From assembly GCA_035712345.1 (NCBI GenBank), contig DASTAY010000035.1:1-64000 (forward strand): 64,000 bases of DNA. The letters run 5' to 3'. A program made the position numbers and the translations under genes. Positions 40,150 to 48,608 of the stretch are shown in pieces (within the stretch, counting starts at the first letter, position 1; each line of letters starts with the position of its first letter). The stretch comes from VRUE01 sp035712345 (GTDB lineage: Bacteria > Actinomycetota > Thermoleophilia > Solirubrobacterales > 70-9). The notes beneath the pieces were generated by a model, which saw only the letters and a list, made by a program, of their open reading frames with translations, ran no database searches and was not told the DNA's origin.

Positions 40150-41205
40150 ATGGCTGACGGTCCCGAATCGCAGGCTCAGCAGCCGCTCTCGGTGCGATTG
40201 CTCGGCGCCGGCGTGCGCGGGGCGCGCTCAGTCGGCAAGGCGACCGGGATCGACCGGGCGGTAGAGGCCGCCGCCGAGGAGGCGATGGTCGCCGCGGTCG
40301 AAAGCGAGGCGGTCGAGCGGGCCCTCTCGCGCGTGCTCGACGGGCCGCTGGTCGAAGACGCCGTGCACGGCGCGCTCGAAAGCGAGGCGGTGAAGCGAGC
40401 CCTGATCGACGCGCTCGACAGCGAGATGGTCGACGAGGTCTGGCGGCGGATGCTGGCCAGCGAGGAGACCCAGCGGCTGGTCGAGCGGATCGCCGAGGCG
40501 CCGGAGATCCGGGCTGCGATCAGCGCCCAGAGCGTCGGCTTCATCGAGGACATCGGCCATACGATCGGCGACGCGACGCGACGCATCGACACCGTCGTCG
40601 AGATCGCCGCGCGCCGTGTCGCCTTCCGCAAGCGCCGCACCGAGCCGACCGAGCGCGCCGGAGCGCTGACCCGGCTGCTCGCCCTCGGCCTCGACCTGCT
40701 GATCGTCAACCTGGCCTTCTCCGGCTTGGCGGCGGTCCTCGCCCTGATCGGCTCGTTCTTCTCCGGCACGGGCAACGGCCTCTCCGGTCCGGCGCTGGCG
40801 CTCGGCGGCGCCGTCTGGATCGGTTTCGCCGGCCTCTACATGATCGTCTTCTGGTCGCTCGCGAGCCAGACGCCGGGGATGCGCTTCTTCGGCTTGCGGC
40901 TCGGCACCGAGAGCCGCGGTCTGGCGCCGCGAAGATCGGTCAAGCGGCTCCTCGGCCTCTTCCTGGCCGCGATCCCCTTCGGCCTCGGCTTCCTCGGCAT
41001 CCTCTTCGACGAGCGGCGGCGGGGTTGGGAGGACCGGCTCGCCGGCGTCGACGTCCTCTACGAGAGCCGCGAGGCGAGCGCGGCCCCGTGGTCGACCTTC
41101 AGCGCCGCCGCGCCGCTTGCTGCAGGCGCGTCTGCAACGGCGAAGGCCCCGGGAGCCCGGGGCCTTCGTCCACGTCAGGTCTCGGGTTCGCCGCTGCGCG
41201 GCTGA
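40150..41205 (+). CDS. RDD-family membrane protein with an amphipathic N-terminal domain
   Basis: A 351-residue protein. The first ~160 residues are a repetitive Ala/Glu/Val helix region (VAAVESEAVERALSRVLDGP). The RDD domain follows, with LLALGLDLLIVNLAFSGLAA, a second TM pair (LALGGAVWIGFAGLYMIVFW) and TPGMRFFGLRLG. RDD proteins include Na+/H+ antiporters and channel-like proteins. The C-terminal ~30 codons run through a hairpin at 41141-41168, so translation may end inside the terminator or the tail may be optional. Confidence 0.8.
   Translation: MADGPESQAQQPLSVRLLGAGVRGARSVGKATGIDRAVEAAAEEAMVAAVESEAVERALSRVLDGPLVEDAVHGALESEAVKRALIDALDSEMVDEVWRRMLASEETQRLVERIAEAPEIRAAISAQSVGFIEDIGHTIGDATRRIDTVVEIAARRVAFRKRRTEPTERAGALTRLLALGLDLLIVNLAFSGLAAVLALIGSFFSGTGNGLSGPALALGGAVWIGFAGLYMIVFWSLASQTPGMRFFGLRLGTESRGLAPRRSVKRLLGLFLAAIPFGLGFLGILFDERRRGWEDRLAGVDVLYESREASAAPWSTFSAAAPLAAGASATAKAPGARGLRPRQVSGSPLRG
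41141..41168. terminator. GC-rich hairpin at the end of the RDD gene
   Basis: CGAAGGCCCCGGG and its reverse complement form a stem of 12-13 bp with a minimal loop inside the last codons of the RDD gene. There is no T-run, so it is a putative factor-assisted terminator. Confidence 0.5.
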
Positions 41206-41209
41206 CCCT

Positions 41210-41249
41210 GTGGCGAGTTACCCGCCCCCTGCGGGGGGTAAGTCGCCAC
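41210..41249. repeat. Intergenic imperfect palindrome
   Basis: GTGGCGAGTTACCCGCCCC pairs with CGGGGGGTAAGTCGCCAC apart from two mismatches, with a short loop. It lies between the RDD gene and the convergent DUF7144-like gene, and probably acts as a bidirectional terminator. Confidence 0.65.
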
Positions 41250-41251
41250 GC

Positions 41252-41638
41252 TCAGGGGACGAGGTTGCCCTCGGGCCCCTCGGCCAGCTTGTAGATGATG
41301 ATGATCGACAGGGCGAAGATCGCCAGCGACCAGAACGGGTAGCCCGGCAGCGACAGCAGCGCGGCGATCGCGTTGAGCGAGGCGATGAAGATGCCGAACC
41401 AGCGACCGAATTCGCCTCCGGAGAAGAGCGAGAAGGCCGCCACCAGCTCGAGCACGCCGAGGATCAGCGTGATCCAGCCCCAGGTGTGCAGGCCGCTGAT
41501 GATGTAGGTCCCGTGTTCGGTGAAGAACTTCGAATCGCCGATCGCCGCGATGCCGTAGACGATGTTGAGGACACCGGCGACAAGGAGCAGCACACCGGCG
41601 AATACCCACCAGCCACTGATCAGGCTCTCATCGTTCAT
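41252..41638 (-). CDS. Four-TM membrane protein (DUF7144-like)
   Basis: A 128-residue protein with four hydrophobic segments: WWVFAGVLLLVAGVLNIVYG, TWGWITLILGVLELVAAFSL, WFGIFIASLNAIAALLSLPG and FWSLAIFALSIIIIYKLAEG. This pattern is common in actinobacteria and has no known role. The ATG at 41638 is the natural start before the first segment. Confidence 0.8.
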   Translation of the reverse strand: MNDESLISGWWVFAGVLLLVAGVLNIVYGIAAIGDSKFFTEHGTYIISGLHTWGWITLILGVLELVAAFSLFSGGEFGRWFGIFIASLNAIAALLSLPGYPFWSLAIFALSIIIIYKLAEGPEGNLVP

Positions 41639-41768
41639 GCGTAACCCTTTCGTGCTGAGAGAAAAGAGGGGGACGAAAACTAGGAGGAGCTTCTGCCCGA
41701 ACCAAGTGTTTCCTGCAACGAGCGGTCGGAAGCAGGCGGCTTCCCGCGTCAACTGCGATGATCGCGGC

Positions 41769-42644
41769 GTGAGCGTCGACGCGGTTCGCACGCCGGAGGA
41801 GAGCCTGCAGGGGCTGCCCGACTTCCCCTTCGAGTCGAGCTACCGCGAGATCGATGGGCTGCGGCTCGCGTATCTGGACGAGGGGGAGGGGAAGCCGGTC
41901 GTCTTCTTCCACGGCGAGCCGACCTGGTCGTTCCTCTGGCGCAAGACGATCCCGCCCGTGCGCGACGCCGGCTACCGCTGCATCGCGCCGGACTACGCGG
42001 GCTTCGGCCGCTCCGACAAGCCCACCGACGTCGGCTGGTACAGCTACGACCGGCATGTCGAGCTGATTGCGACGCTGCTCGAGCAGCTCGACATCCGCGA
42101 TGCGACCGCCGTCGTCCACGATTGGGGCGGTCCGATCGGCCTGCGGCTGGCGGTCGAGCACCCCGACCGCTTCACCCGTCTGGTGATCATGGACACCGGC
42201 CCCTTCACCGGGCACCAGCAGATGAGCGACGCCTGGCTCAAATTTCGCGACTTCGTCCGCGACAACGAGGATCTGCCGGTCGGGATGCTCGTCCGCGGCG
42301 GCTGCAAGAACGACCCCGGCGACGAGGTGATCGCCGCCTACGAGGCGCCCTTCGCGACGCCGGAGTCGAAGGCGGGCGCGCGGGCCTTCCCGTTGATCCT
42401 GCCGACCGAGCCCGATGCACCCGGCGCGGCCGAGGGCAGGCGGGTCGCCGACGCCCTGCGCACCGATGACCGACCGGCGTTGGTCCTCTGGGCCGACTCC
42501 GATCCGGTGCTGCCGTTCTCGGTCGGCGAGCGGCTCTCCGAGCGGCTCAACTACGCCGATCCCCATCCGATCGAGAACGCCGGCCACTTTCTCCAGGAGG
42601 ACGCGGGCGAGGAGATCGGGCGGTTGATCGCCGAGTGGCTCTGA
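41769..42644 (+). CDS. Haloalkane dehalogenase-like alpha/beta hydrolase
   Basis: A 291-residue hydrolase. The oxyanion motif is HGEPTWSFLWRK, with the Trp that binds halide in dehalogenases. The nucleophile elbow VHDWGGPIG has Asp in place of Ser, and the catalytic His is in ENAGHFLQED. These are hallmarks of haloalkane dehalogenases, which release halide from alkyl halides. The natural substrate is unknown. GTG 41769 is the probable start. Confidence 0.85.
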   Translation: MSVDAVRTPEESLQGLPDFPFESSYREIDGLRLAYLDEGEGKPVVFFHGEPTWSFLWRKTIPPVRDAGYRCIAPDYAGFGRSDKPTDVGWYSYDRHVELIATLLEQLDIRDATAVVHDWGGPIGLRLAVEHPDRFTRLVIMDTGPFTGHQQMSDAWLKFRDFVRDNEDLPVGMLVRGGCKNDPGDEVIAAYEAPFATPESKAGARAFPLILPTEPDAPGAAEGRRVADALRTDDRPALVLWADSDPVLPFSVGERLSERLNYADPHPIENAGHFLQEDAGEEIGRLIAEWL

Positions 42645-42662
42645 GGGTCCGGCGGCTTTCTC

Positions 42663-43769
42663 TCAGGTGACGGCGGTGGAGAGCCGGGCGACCGCGCTGC
42701 GCAGCTCGTCGTAGGGCCGGTCGAGGAGCAGGCGCTCGCGCCGCGGCGGGCCTGCCTCTTCGAGCCAGGTGACGGTGCCCGGCCAGTAGGCGCTCGGCGG
42801 CGTGCCCGGGTGGTGAAAAGCGGTGGCGAAGACCCAGCTGCCCGTGTTGTGCAGGCGCCCGCCGCCCGCCAGCGGCCACTCGGCCTCCCCGTCCCAGGGG
42901 CCGCCGCGATGGGTGTGGCCGGTGAGCACGTGGGCGGCGTCGATCCGCAGGTGGCGGGACAGCTCGGTCGCCGCGGCGATGCCGCTGGCGGAGATCGACC
43001 CGGCGGAGAAGTCGGTCTCGAATTCGGCCCGCAGCAGGCGGTTGAGGCTCCAGATCGCGGCCGGGATGGAGGCGCCGATCGCGGCGCGGCGGAGGCGTCT
43101 GCGGCGGCTGCCGTTGCGGCTGGAGATCGAGCGCCAGGCGCGTTCGGAGGGGCGGCTCGCGCGCCCGGGCTTGCCGCCCTGCGCCAGCCCGTAGGTGAGT
43201 TCGTAGACGGGTCGCAGCACCTGCTCGTAGTCGACGGGGGAGGGCCGGCTGGGCAGGGGGCGCAGGGTGCGCATCGTCGCCGCAGCCGCGATGCACTCCA
43301 TGCGCGGCAGGCTCATGTGGCAGTCCATGTAGTGGCCGTGAGTCGCGTAGACGTCCTCACGCAGCCGGATGCCCGGGTAGGCGATCTCCAGCTCGGCGTC
43401 GCCCAGCCAGGTGGCAAGCCGCCCGGCGGCTACGCCCGCCGGGTGCGAGCGGTGCTCGAGGCCGAGCTGCTCGCCGGCGAGGGCGAGCTGCTCCAGCAGT
43501 GGCTCGGCGAGCCGGTGGTCGTGATTGCCGGGGACGAGGATCACGGGGCGCCCCGCCATCGCCTCGCCGAGCTCCTCGAAGAACGGCCTGGCGCTGCCCA
43601 GCACCGTCGCAAGCGGCAGTTCGCGCAGCTCCAGCACGTCGCCGAGCAGGATCAGCCGGTCGGCGTCGGCGAGCCGATCGAGCAGCGTGCGCCGGATCCC
43701 GGGTGCGCGCAGGAGGTCCTCGCCGAAGCCGCTGCCGAGGTGCAGGTCGGAGACGATCGCGGTGCGCAT
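42663..43769 (-). CDS. Calcineurin-like metallophosphoesterase
   Basis: A 368-residue protein with the phosphoesterase signatures AIVSDLHLGS (DxH), ILLGDVLELR (GDxxE), LVPGNHDHRL (GNHDH) and LTGHTHRGGPW. The middle contains a basic insert with Arg-rich stretches. It is convergent with the dehalogenase-like gene (19 bp apart). The substrate is unknown. Confidence 0.88.
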   Translation of the reverse strand: MRTAIVSDLHLGSGFGEDLLRAPGIRRTLLDRLADADRLILLGDVLELRELPLATVLGSARPFFEELGEAMAGRPVILVPGNHDHRLAEPLLEQLALAGEQLGLEHRSHPAGVAAGRLATWLGDAELEIAYPGIRLREDVYATHGHYMDCHMSLPRMECIAAAATMRTLRPLPSRPSPVDYEQVLRPVYELTYGLAQGGKPGRASRPSERAWRSISSRNGSRRRRLRRAAIGASIPAAIWSLNRLLRAEFETDFSAGSISASGIAAATELSRHLRIDAAHVLTGHTHRGGPWDGEAEWPLAGGGRLHNTGSWVFATAFHHPGTPPSAYWPGTVTWLEEAGPPRRERLLLDRPYDELRSAVARLSTAVT

Positions 43770-43818
43770 CGAGGGCAACTTAGCTGGCGGGGCCTGAGAG
43801 CCTGTCTAAGCTGGCGGG

Positions 43819-44736
43819 ATGAGCGGCCTCACCGAAGAGCGCCTCGCATCCGCCAACGGGATCGAGCTCGCCTACCAGGAGATCGGCGATCCCGAGGGCG
43901 AGCCGCTGCTCCTGATCATGGGCCTGGCGATGCAGATGCCGGCCTGGGACGAGGAGCTCTGCGCGATGCTGGCCGAGCGCGGCTTTCGCGTCGTCCGTTT
44001 CGACAACCGCGACATCGGCCATTCGACCAAGCTGAGCGAGGCGGGGACGCCGGGCCGCACCGACATGCTGCTTGGACGTCGCCGCACCGCGGCCTACCTG
44101 CTGCGCGACATGGCCGAGGACACGGCCGGCCTGATGGACTGCCTGGGAATCGAGTCGGCGCACCTGGCCGGCGTCTCGATGGGCGGGATGATCGCCCAGA
44201 CGACGGCGATCCGCCGGCCCGAGCGCGTGCGCAGCCTGGTCTCGATGATGTCGAGCACCGGCAACCGCTGGCTGGGGATCCCGAGCTGGAAGGCCTTCGG
44301 GGCGCTGTTCGCAGGCCCGGGCCCAGGGCGCGAGGCGGCGGTCGAGCGCACCGTGGGGACCTTCCGGGCGATCGGTTCGCCGGGCTATCCGATGGACGAG
44401 CCGCGCCTCCGCGCGTTGGCCGCCGCCTCCTATGACCGCTCCCACGACCGCGCCGGCATCGCCCGTCAGCTGCATGCCGTCACGGCATCCGGCGACCGCA
44501 CCGCCGCGCTCGAAAGGCTGCGCCTCCCGGCGACCGTCCTGCACGGCGACAGCGACCCCCTGATCCGCCCGATCGCGGGCCGGGCCACCGCCCGCGCGAT
44601 CCGCGACTCCCGCCTGCGCGTCTTCGCGGGGATGGGGCACGACCTCCCGCCCGAGCTATGGCCCGAGTTCGTCGACGAGATCGCCGCCACCGCGGCCCGC
44701 GCAGGCGCGCCCGTGCGCGCCGCGCAACCGGTCTGA
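43819..44736 (+). CDS. Alpha/beta hydrolase (RdmC-like methylesterase family)
   Basis: A 305-residue hydrolase opening with SANGIELAYQEIGDPEGEPL and LLIMGLAMQMPAWDEEL, typical of aclacinomycin-methylesterase-like enzymes. Nucleophile elbow GVSMGGMIAQ, acid in LHGDSDPLI, His in GMGHDLPPELW. The physiological ester is unknown. It lies 49 bp after the divergent phosphoesterase gene. Confidence 0.87.
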   Translation: MSGLTEERLASANGIELAYQEIGDPEGEPLLLIMGLAMQMPAWDEELCAMLAERGFRVVRFDNRDIGHSTKLSEAGTPGRTDMLLGRRRTAAYLLRDMAEDTAGLMDCLGIESAHLAGVSMGGMIAQTTAIRRPERVRSLVSMMSSTGNRWLGIPSWKAFGALFAGPGPGREAAVERTVGTFRAIGSPGYPMDEPRLRALAAASYDRSHDRAGIARQLHAVTASGDRTAALERLRLPATVLHGDSDPLIRPIAGRATARAIRDSRLRVFAGMGHDLPPELWPEFVDEIAATAARAGAPVRAAQPV

Positions 44737-44756
44737 CCGGGTCGCCCCGGCGCCGA

Positions 44757-44840
44757 TGCGGCTGAAAGGAGTCGAACCTTCACGGAGTTGCCTCCACACG
44801 GACCTGAACCGTGCGCGTCTACCAGTTCCGCCACAGCCGC
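44757..44840 (-). tRNA. tRNA-Leu (anticodon CAG)
   Basis: 84 nt class II tRNA: acceptor GCGGCTG/CAGCCGC, anticodon stem CACGG/CCGTG with loop TTCAGGT (anticodon CAG), long variable arm, T-loop GGTTCGACTCC. CCA is not encoded. Confidence 0.95.
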
Positions 44841-44932
44841 GGGACCAGGCAATCTAACGCCTGCGGCGCTCCCGCCGAGTGCCGAGTCTCACGCCGACAC
44901 CTCCCGCCCTCCCGCTAGAATGCCTCCCACGC

Positions 44933-45005
44933 GCCGCTATCGTCTAGGGGACTAGGACGCCGGATTCTCAGTCCGGAAACCGGGGTTCGAATCCCCGTAG
45001 CGGTA
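44933..45005 (+). tRNA. tRNA-Glu (anticodon CTC), integration target of the islands
   Basis: 73 nt: acceptor GCCGCTA/TAGCGGT, anticodon stem CCGGA/TCCGG with loop TTCTCAG (anticodon CTC), T-loop GGTTCGAATCC, discriminator A. Its last 41 bases (44965-45005) are repeated exactly at 54071-54111. The current 3' half therefore came with the island and restores a functional tRNA. Confidence 0.96.
44965..45005 (+). other. attL (41 bp direct repeat, tRNA-Glu 3' end)
   Basis: It runs from TTCTCAGTCCGGAAACCGGG through the T-arm to GTAGCGGTA. It is identical to 54071-54111, and sequence differs on both sides of the two copies. It is the anticodon-to-acceptor half of tRNA-Glu. Confidence 0.95.
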
Positions 45006-45036
45006 CTCCACGCAAAGCGCTCTAGGAAGCCAAAAG

Positions 45037-45059
45037 CCCCGGTTTTGCCGGGGTTTTTC
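45037..45059 (+). terminator. Intrinsic terminator after tRNA-Glu
   Basis: The stem CCCCGG/CCGGGG with loop TTTTG is followed by TTTTTCT and preceded by AAAAG, so it could work in both directions. It lies 31 bases after the tRNA, inside the island, and would terminate tRNA-Glu. Confidence 0.85.
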
Positions 45060-45070
45060 TTGTTCTTTGG

Positions 45071-45225
45071 GGCAACAGTTCGGCAACAGGATGTTGCCGA
45101 CATTGCGGCCAAGTGCTTTCCGGAGGCAAGAGGTTTCCCCATCCTGAAGCGACTCGGCGCCGCCGCGTCGGCAACATCGGCAACAAGTTTTGGGGCAACG
45201 GGCGCGAGGCCGGTGTTGTGTTGCC
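45071..45225. other. Cluster of GGCAACA repeats (putative integrase arm-type sites, left end)
   Basis: Direct GGCAACA copies start at 45071, 45082, 45170 and 45179, with a near copy (GGCAACG) at 45194. Inverted copies (TGTTGCC) lie at 45092 and 45219. The cluster fills the gap between attL and the RES gene. Tyrosine integrases of this type bind short arm repeats near their att core, so this is the expected place. The assignment is inferred. Confidence 0.65.
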
Positions 45226-45825
45226 CTACCGGCGTCGCGAGTGACGACGGGGGAGGACGGTAATCGCGAAGGTGGTGGAGGCTTCGTGGATCAGGTCGAC
45301 AGGGACGGCCGTCGTCTTGGCGGCGCTCCGCGGCGGTTTGCGTGAGCCGAAGAGGGCGATGGAGACCAGCTGCCCGCGCGGGTCATGGCGGGCCTTGTAG
45401 CGGATGCCGTCATAGCCGGCCTCCTGGAGAGCGAGTGCCCAGCCCTGGGTCAGGTTGTAGTCGGAGGTCGAGTGGATCTCAGCGGTGAGGCCGATGAGTC
45501 CGAGGACTGTTGAGTCGGTCAAGTCAACGACCTTTGCTTTCGGCGGGCGCAGCCTGGACAGCCGCTGCGCGTCGACCAGCGGCTCCGGGATCACCCCGCC
45601 TGGCCGCAGTAGGCGCCCGAACTTCTCGACGAAGGCTCCGATCGGCTCCTCGGCGAGGTAGCAAGTGCCTGACTCAGCAAGGTTGAACCTGCCATCCGGG
45701 CCGACATCGAAGAACCAGGGGGCGACATCGGCGGCGTGGATTCGCCACAGAGGTTTCGTCCCGAGCTTCGTGCTGGGAAGCTCGGGCAGGTCGTCTGGAG
45801 GAGCGGGCAGGCCGCGCGGACTCAA
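45226..45825 (-). CDS. RES-domain toxin
   Basis: A 199-residue RES-fold protein. The three name-giving residues appear in order in LWRIHAAD (Arg), TCYLAEEPIGAFVEKFG (Glu) and STSDYNLTQGWA (Ser). RES toxins degrade or phosphorolyse NAD+, causing growth arrest. The start overlaps the antitoxin stop by four bases. In a defence island it can act as an addiction module or as an NAD-depleting defence. Confidence 0.85.
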   Translation of the reverse strand: MSPRGLPAPPDDLPELPSTKLGTKPLWRIHAADVAPWFFDVGPDGRFNLAESGTCYLAEEPIGAFVEKFGRLLRPGGVIPEPLVDAQRLSRLRPPKAKVVDLTDSTVLGLIGLTAEIHSTSDYNLTQGWALALQEAGYDGIRYKARHDPRGQLVSIALFGSRKPPRSAAKTTAVPVDLIHEASTTFAITVLPRRHSRRR

Positions 45826-46331
45826 CGCTTCAGGTCGGCCACGGTTCGGTGGGCCGAGAGAATCAAGGGCTCGATGTCGGCGTCGGCGAATGAATCAACC
45901 GGCGCCCGGTTGCCAAGCTCCGGCTGGGGGGTGGTGGCAAACGAAGCCAGCGTCCACGAGTCGATCCCCGCATCGCCAAAGACCTCGTTGAGCCTCTTGA
46001 TCGCCCCGAAGGGCACCCCGCTGGCGGCATCGAACTGCCAACGCGGGTAGCGAACCAGCCCAGCATCGTCGCGCAGCGCGATCACCGACCCACTGACGAC
46101 CCGCTTACGCAGCGCCTCCCGGCTGACCCCCCCGAGCAGAACCCGCGCCTCAGCGCTGGTCAGCAGCTCCCCAAGCGCCCGCTCCCAGGCTCCACCGGCA
46201 AGCACGACCATCGCCGCTCGCCGGCCAAGAACCTCAGCATCATCAGCGGAGCTCGGCTGTCCACCAATCTCGGTAAGGGTCCGCCGGAACTCCTCGACGG
46301 TGCGATCTAGGAGGGCTGGATTGGCTGCCAT
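45822..46331 (-). CDS. Xre/MbcA/ParS-type antitoxin for the RES toxin
   Basis: A 169-residue protein. A central helix-turn-helix-like region (REALRKRVVSGSVIALRDDA, then YPRWQFD) is followed by a C-terminal toxin-binding type segment (SWTLASFATTPQPELGNRAP). This is the usual architecture of antitoxins paired with RES toxins. The ATG at 46331 has a good ribosome site (GAGGGG). It is likely autoregulatory: two TTGACG-like repeats lie just upstream (about 46345-46365). Confidence 0.78.
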   Translation of the reverse strand: MAANPALLDRTVEEFRRTLTEIGGQPSSADDAEVLGRRAAMVVLAGGAWERALGELLTSAEARVLLGGVSREALRKRVVSGSVIALRDDAGLVRYPRWQFDAASGVPFGAIKRLNEVFGDAGIDSWTLASFATTPQPELGNRAPVDSFADADIEPLILSAHRTVADLKR

Positions 46332-46827
46332 GGTTCCCCTCAGAATAACGTCAACCCCGTCAACGTTCAAGGGATACTTTCGTCAGCCGCAGTAAAACCG
46401 GTCTCCAAGCATCGGCGAGGGGGGAGTCCCGCCATTGGGCTGGACGGGGCAGGCTTCGTGCCGAGGGAGACGCCTTTTGCAGACGCTTTCATCCCCCCCA
46501 AGAACGGTCAGCCACACCTCGGCGTTCTCTCCGTCTTCGCCAGCAATGACGACGATAGGCGTCGACTGCATAGGCGTTCAGGCAGGTTCGCGACGACGAC
46601 GCTTCGTAGATGCAGCCTTACTACGCGATCCAGAGGCCGGGTTCGCCTAGTTTCCCAGGCGGATTTCCTAGGCGAAACGCGCGGTCGAGCCGTGATCTCT
46701 GGCGAACCACTGAACGTCGGTGGGCTACGCCGCTTGGCCGCGATCTAATTCCCGGTATTTGCAGGACCAAAGCCGAGGCGTACCGATCTGGTGCCATAGG
46801 CTCTTCTAAACCGAGGAAAGGCTTGTT
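46332..46827. promoter_or_regulatory. Divergent control region between the RES/Xre and TIR operons
   Basis: 496 bases with no convincing gene on either strand. It must hold the promoters of both divergent operons. Upstream of the antitoxin, the minus strand carries the direct repeat CGTTGACG / GGTTGACG. Upstream of the TIR gene there is a clear ribosome site, GAGGAAAGG. No other structure stands out. Confidence 0.5.
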
Positions 46828-47208
46828 GTGGCGACGGAAAAGGTCGTGTTCATAGCTTTCGCCAAGAAGGACGAGGGAATCCGCAACCTGTTTAGCGGCC
46901 AGAAAGTGCACCCGAAGAGCCCCTTCAAATTCACTGATATGTCTGTCAAGAAGGCCTACGACGGCGGTTGGAAGCGTAAAACCCGCACGCGAATCCGTCG
47001 CAGCGACGGGGTCATCGTCTTGATCTCGTCAGCCACGCCAAAAGCGAGCGGCCAGCTTTGGGAGATTGCGTGTGCGGTGGAAGAGCGCAAGCCGATCCTG
47101 GGGATCTGGATTGAGGACGGCTATAGGACCAAGCCGTTTGCGATGGCGGGAGCCCCGTGCAAAAGGTGGTCCTGGCCCAACGTCTCGGCGTTCATCGACG
47201 CTCTTTAG
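46828..47208 (+). CDS. ThsB/MTH538-type TIR-like protein 1
   Basis: A 126-residue flavodoxin/TIR-like protein of the group that includes Thoeris ThsB. It opens with KVVFIAFAKKDEGIRNLFSG, has FKFTDMSVKKAYDGGWKRK, the strand GVIVLISSAT, and the TIR helix SGQLWEIACAVEERKPILGI. Glu79 in LWEI matches the catalytic Glu of TIR NADases. ThsB proteins make cyclic ADP-ribose-type signals from NAD+ on infection. It is the first gene of a four-gene operon, with a GTG start 7-9 bases after GAGGAAAGG. Confidence 0.8.
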   Translation: MATEKVVFIAFAKKDEGIRNLFSGQKVHPKSPFKFTDMSVKKAYDGGWKRKTRTRIRRSDGVIVLISSATPKASGQLWEIACAVEERKPILGIWIEDGYRTKPFAMAGAPCKRWSWPNVSAFIDAL

Positions 47209-47227
47209 TCCCACGAGAAAGGAATCT

Positions 47228-47641
47228 ATGGCAGACCCGCGAGCATTTGTCAGTTTCGACTTCGATCACGACGAGACCAGCAGAATGCTTTTCGTCGGTC
47301 AAGGAAAGAGCGATTCGCCCACGCCTTTCATAATTGGCGACTGGTCCTCAAAGGAGGTCTTGCCTCAGAAGACCTGGGAGGAAACGATCGCAATCAAGGT
47401 CGGCAAATGCAACATGCTGATCGTCCTCGCGGGTCTCAACACTGCGTCTGCCAGCGGGGTGGTCAAGGAGATCGCGATGGCCCACGCTGTCGATGTCCCA
47501 GTTTTCGGCGTCTACGTCAACGGTGCAGGGACGACGACTCCGTTGCCGGCCGGCCTCCAACGTAACCGCACGCTGGCCTGGAAATGGGACCTGATAGCCG
47601 CAATGATCCAGCAGGCCATGGGCGAGGGTAAGAACGCATAA
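47228..47641 (+). CDS. ThsB/MTH538-type TIR-like protein 2
   Basis: A 137-residue paralogue-type protein beginning with the classic group opening RAFVSFDFDHDETSRMLFVG. It then has TWEETIAIKVGKCNMLIVL, the helix SGVVKEIAMAHAVDVPVFGV with a Glu at residue 81 in the TIR position, and a C-terminal RNRTLAWKWDLIAAMI. It is clearly divergent from protein 1, so the two may sense different triggers or form a hetero-oligomer. It starts 19 bp after gene 1 with an AAAGGA ribosome site. Confidence 0.82.
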   Translation: MADPRAFVSFDFDHDETSRMLFVGQGKSDSPTPFIIGDWSSKEVLPQKTWEETIAIKVGKCNMLIVLAGLNTASASGVVKEIAMAHAVDVPVFGVYVNGAGTTTPLPAGLQRNRTLAWKWDLIAAMIQQAMGEGKNA

Positions 47642-47654
47642 TCGAGTGACTGTT

Positions 47655-48608
47655 ATGAAGCGCGCACTACTTGCGGGCATTGACTCCTACGAAGCCTTCG
47701 ATGACCTCCAGGGTTGCGTCAACGATGTCGAGGCACTCACGCCGCTGCTCCGGCGCCAGGAGGACGACACCCCTAACTTCCAATGCTTGGCGCGCACCAG
47801 CGTCCCCGAGGAGGTAACCCGCGACGCTCTCTTGGCCGACCTGGACGTACTGCTCGCTACGCCAGCCGACGTGGCGCTCTTCTATTTCGCCGGCCACGGC
47901 ACCCAAGTGGGCACGGATGTCGCCCTGACGACCCATGATGGGACCGCAGCGACCCCCGGTATCACCATGGCCGAGGTACTTACCAAGGTCGCGACGTCTC
48001 CTGTTACGGAGATCGTGATCATGCTTGATTGCTGCTTTTCTGGAGCCGCTGGAGCCATTCCCCAGCTCGGCGTTACGGCTGCTGCGCTTCGCGAGGGGGT
48101 GTCCATACTCACCGCCAGCCGGTCCGAAGAGATGGCGGCCGAGACTGAGGTTGGCCGTGGCGCTTTCTCTACTTTTCTCGAGGGTGGTCTAGCTGGCGGG
48201 GCCGCTGACACCCTCGGAAAGGTCACGATTGCTGGCCTCTACTCTTATCTTGACGAGGCCTTTGGCGCTTGGGATCAACGGCCACTCTTCAAGGCCCACG
48301 TATCGCGGCTCATCCCCCTCAGGATCGCTGAGCCTCCGATCGAAGTTGACGTTCTTCGAAAGCTGAAGGAGTGGTTTCCCCACCCCGACTACGATTTTCC
48401 CCTCGATCCCAGCTATGAGCCCGAGGAAGATCCACAGGACCCTGATCACCAGGCAATCTTTGCCGGTCTGCAGAAGTGCAGAGCCGCCCGCCTCGTCGTG
48501 CCGATTGATGAGGACCATATGTTCTTTGCTGCGATGAATTCCACTGGCTGTAGACTCACCCCATTGGGGCGCCTCTACTGGAAGCAAGTAGACGAAGACC
48601 GCCTGTGA
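47655..48608 (+). CDS. Caspase-like (peptidase C14/metacaspase) protease
   Basis: A 317-residue protein. It starts with the C14 strand KRALLAGIDSYEAFDDLQGC and carries the catalytic dyad His81 (LFYFAGHGT) and Cys127 (MLDCCFSGAAG, second Cys of DCC). After the p20-like part (to about 215) there is a C-terminal domain of ~100 residues rich in acidic residues, ending LTPLGRLYWKQV. This domain may bind a signal or partner. Caspase-like proteases in defence operons cleave host proteins when activated. GTG 47646 is an alternative start. The stop overlaps the next gene. Confidence 0.85.
   Translation: MKRALLAGIDSYEAFDDLQGCVNDVEALTPLLRRQEDDTPNFQCLARTSVPEEVTRDALLADLDVLLATPADVALFYFAGHGTQVGTDVALTTHDGTAATPGITMAEVLTKVATSPVTEIVIMLDCCFSGAAGAIPQLGVTAAALREGVSILTASRSEEMAAETEVGRGAFSTFLEGGLAGGAADTLGKVTIAGLYSYLDEAFGAWDQRPLFKAHVSRLIPLRIAEPPIEVDVLRKLKEWFPHPDYDFPLDPSYEPEEDPQDPDHQAIFAGLQKCRAARLVVPIDEDHMFFAAMNSTGCRLTPLGRLYWKQVDEDRL

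Noticed and set aside
45071..45225. CRISPR array at the island's left end
   Set aside because: The repeated unit is only 7 nt, occurs in both orientations and with irregular spacing, and no cas genes are present. Integrase arm sites fit better.
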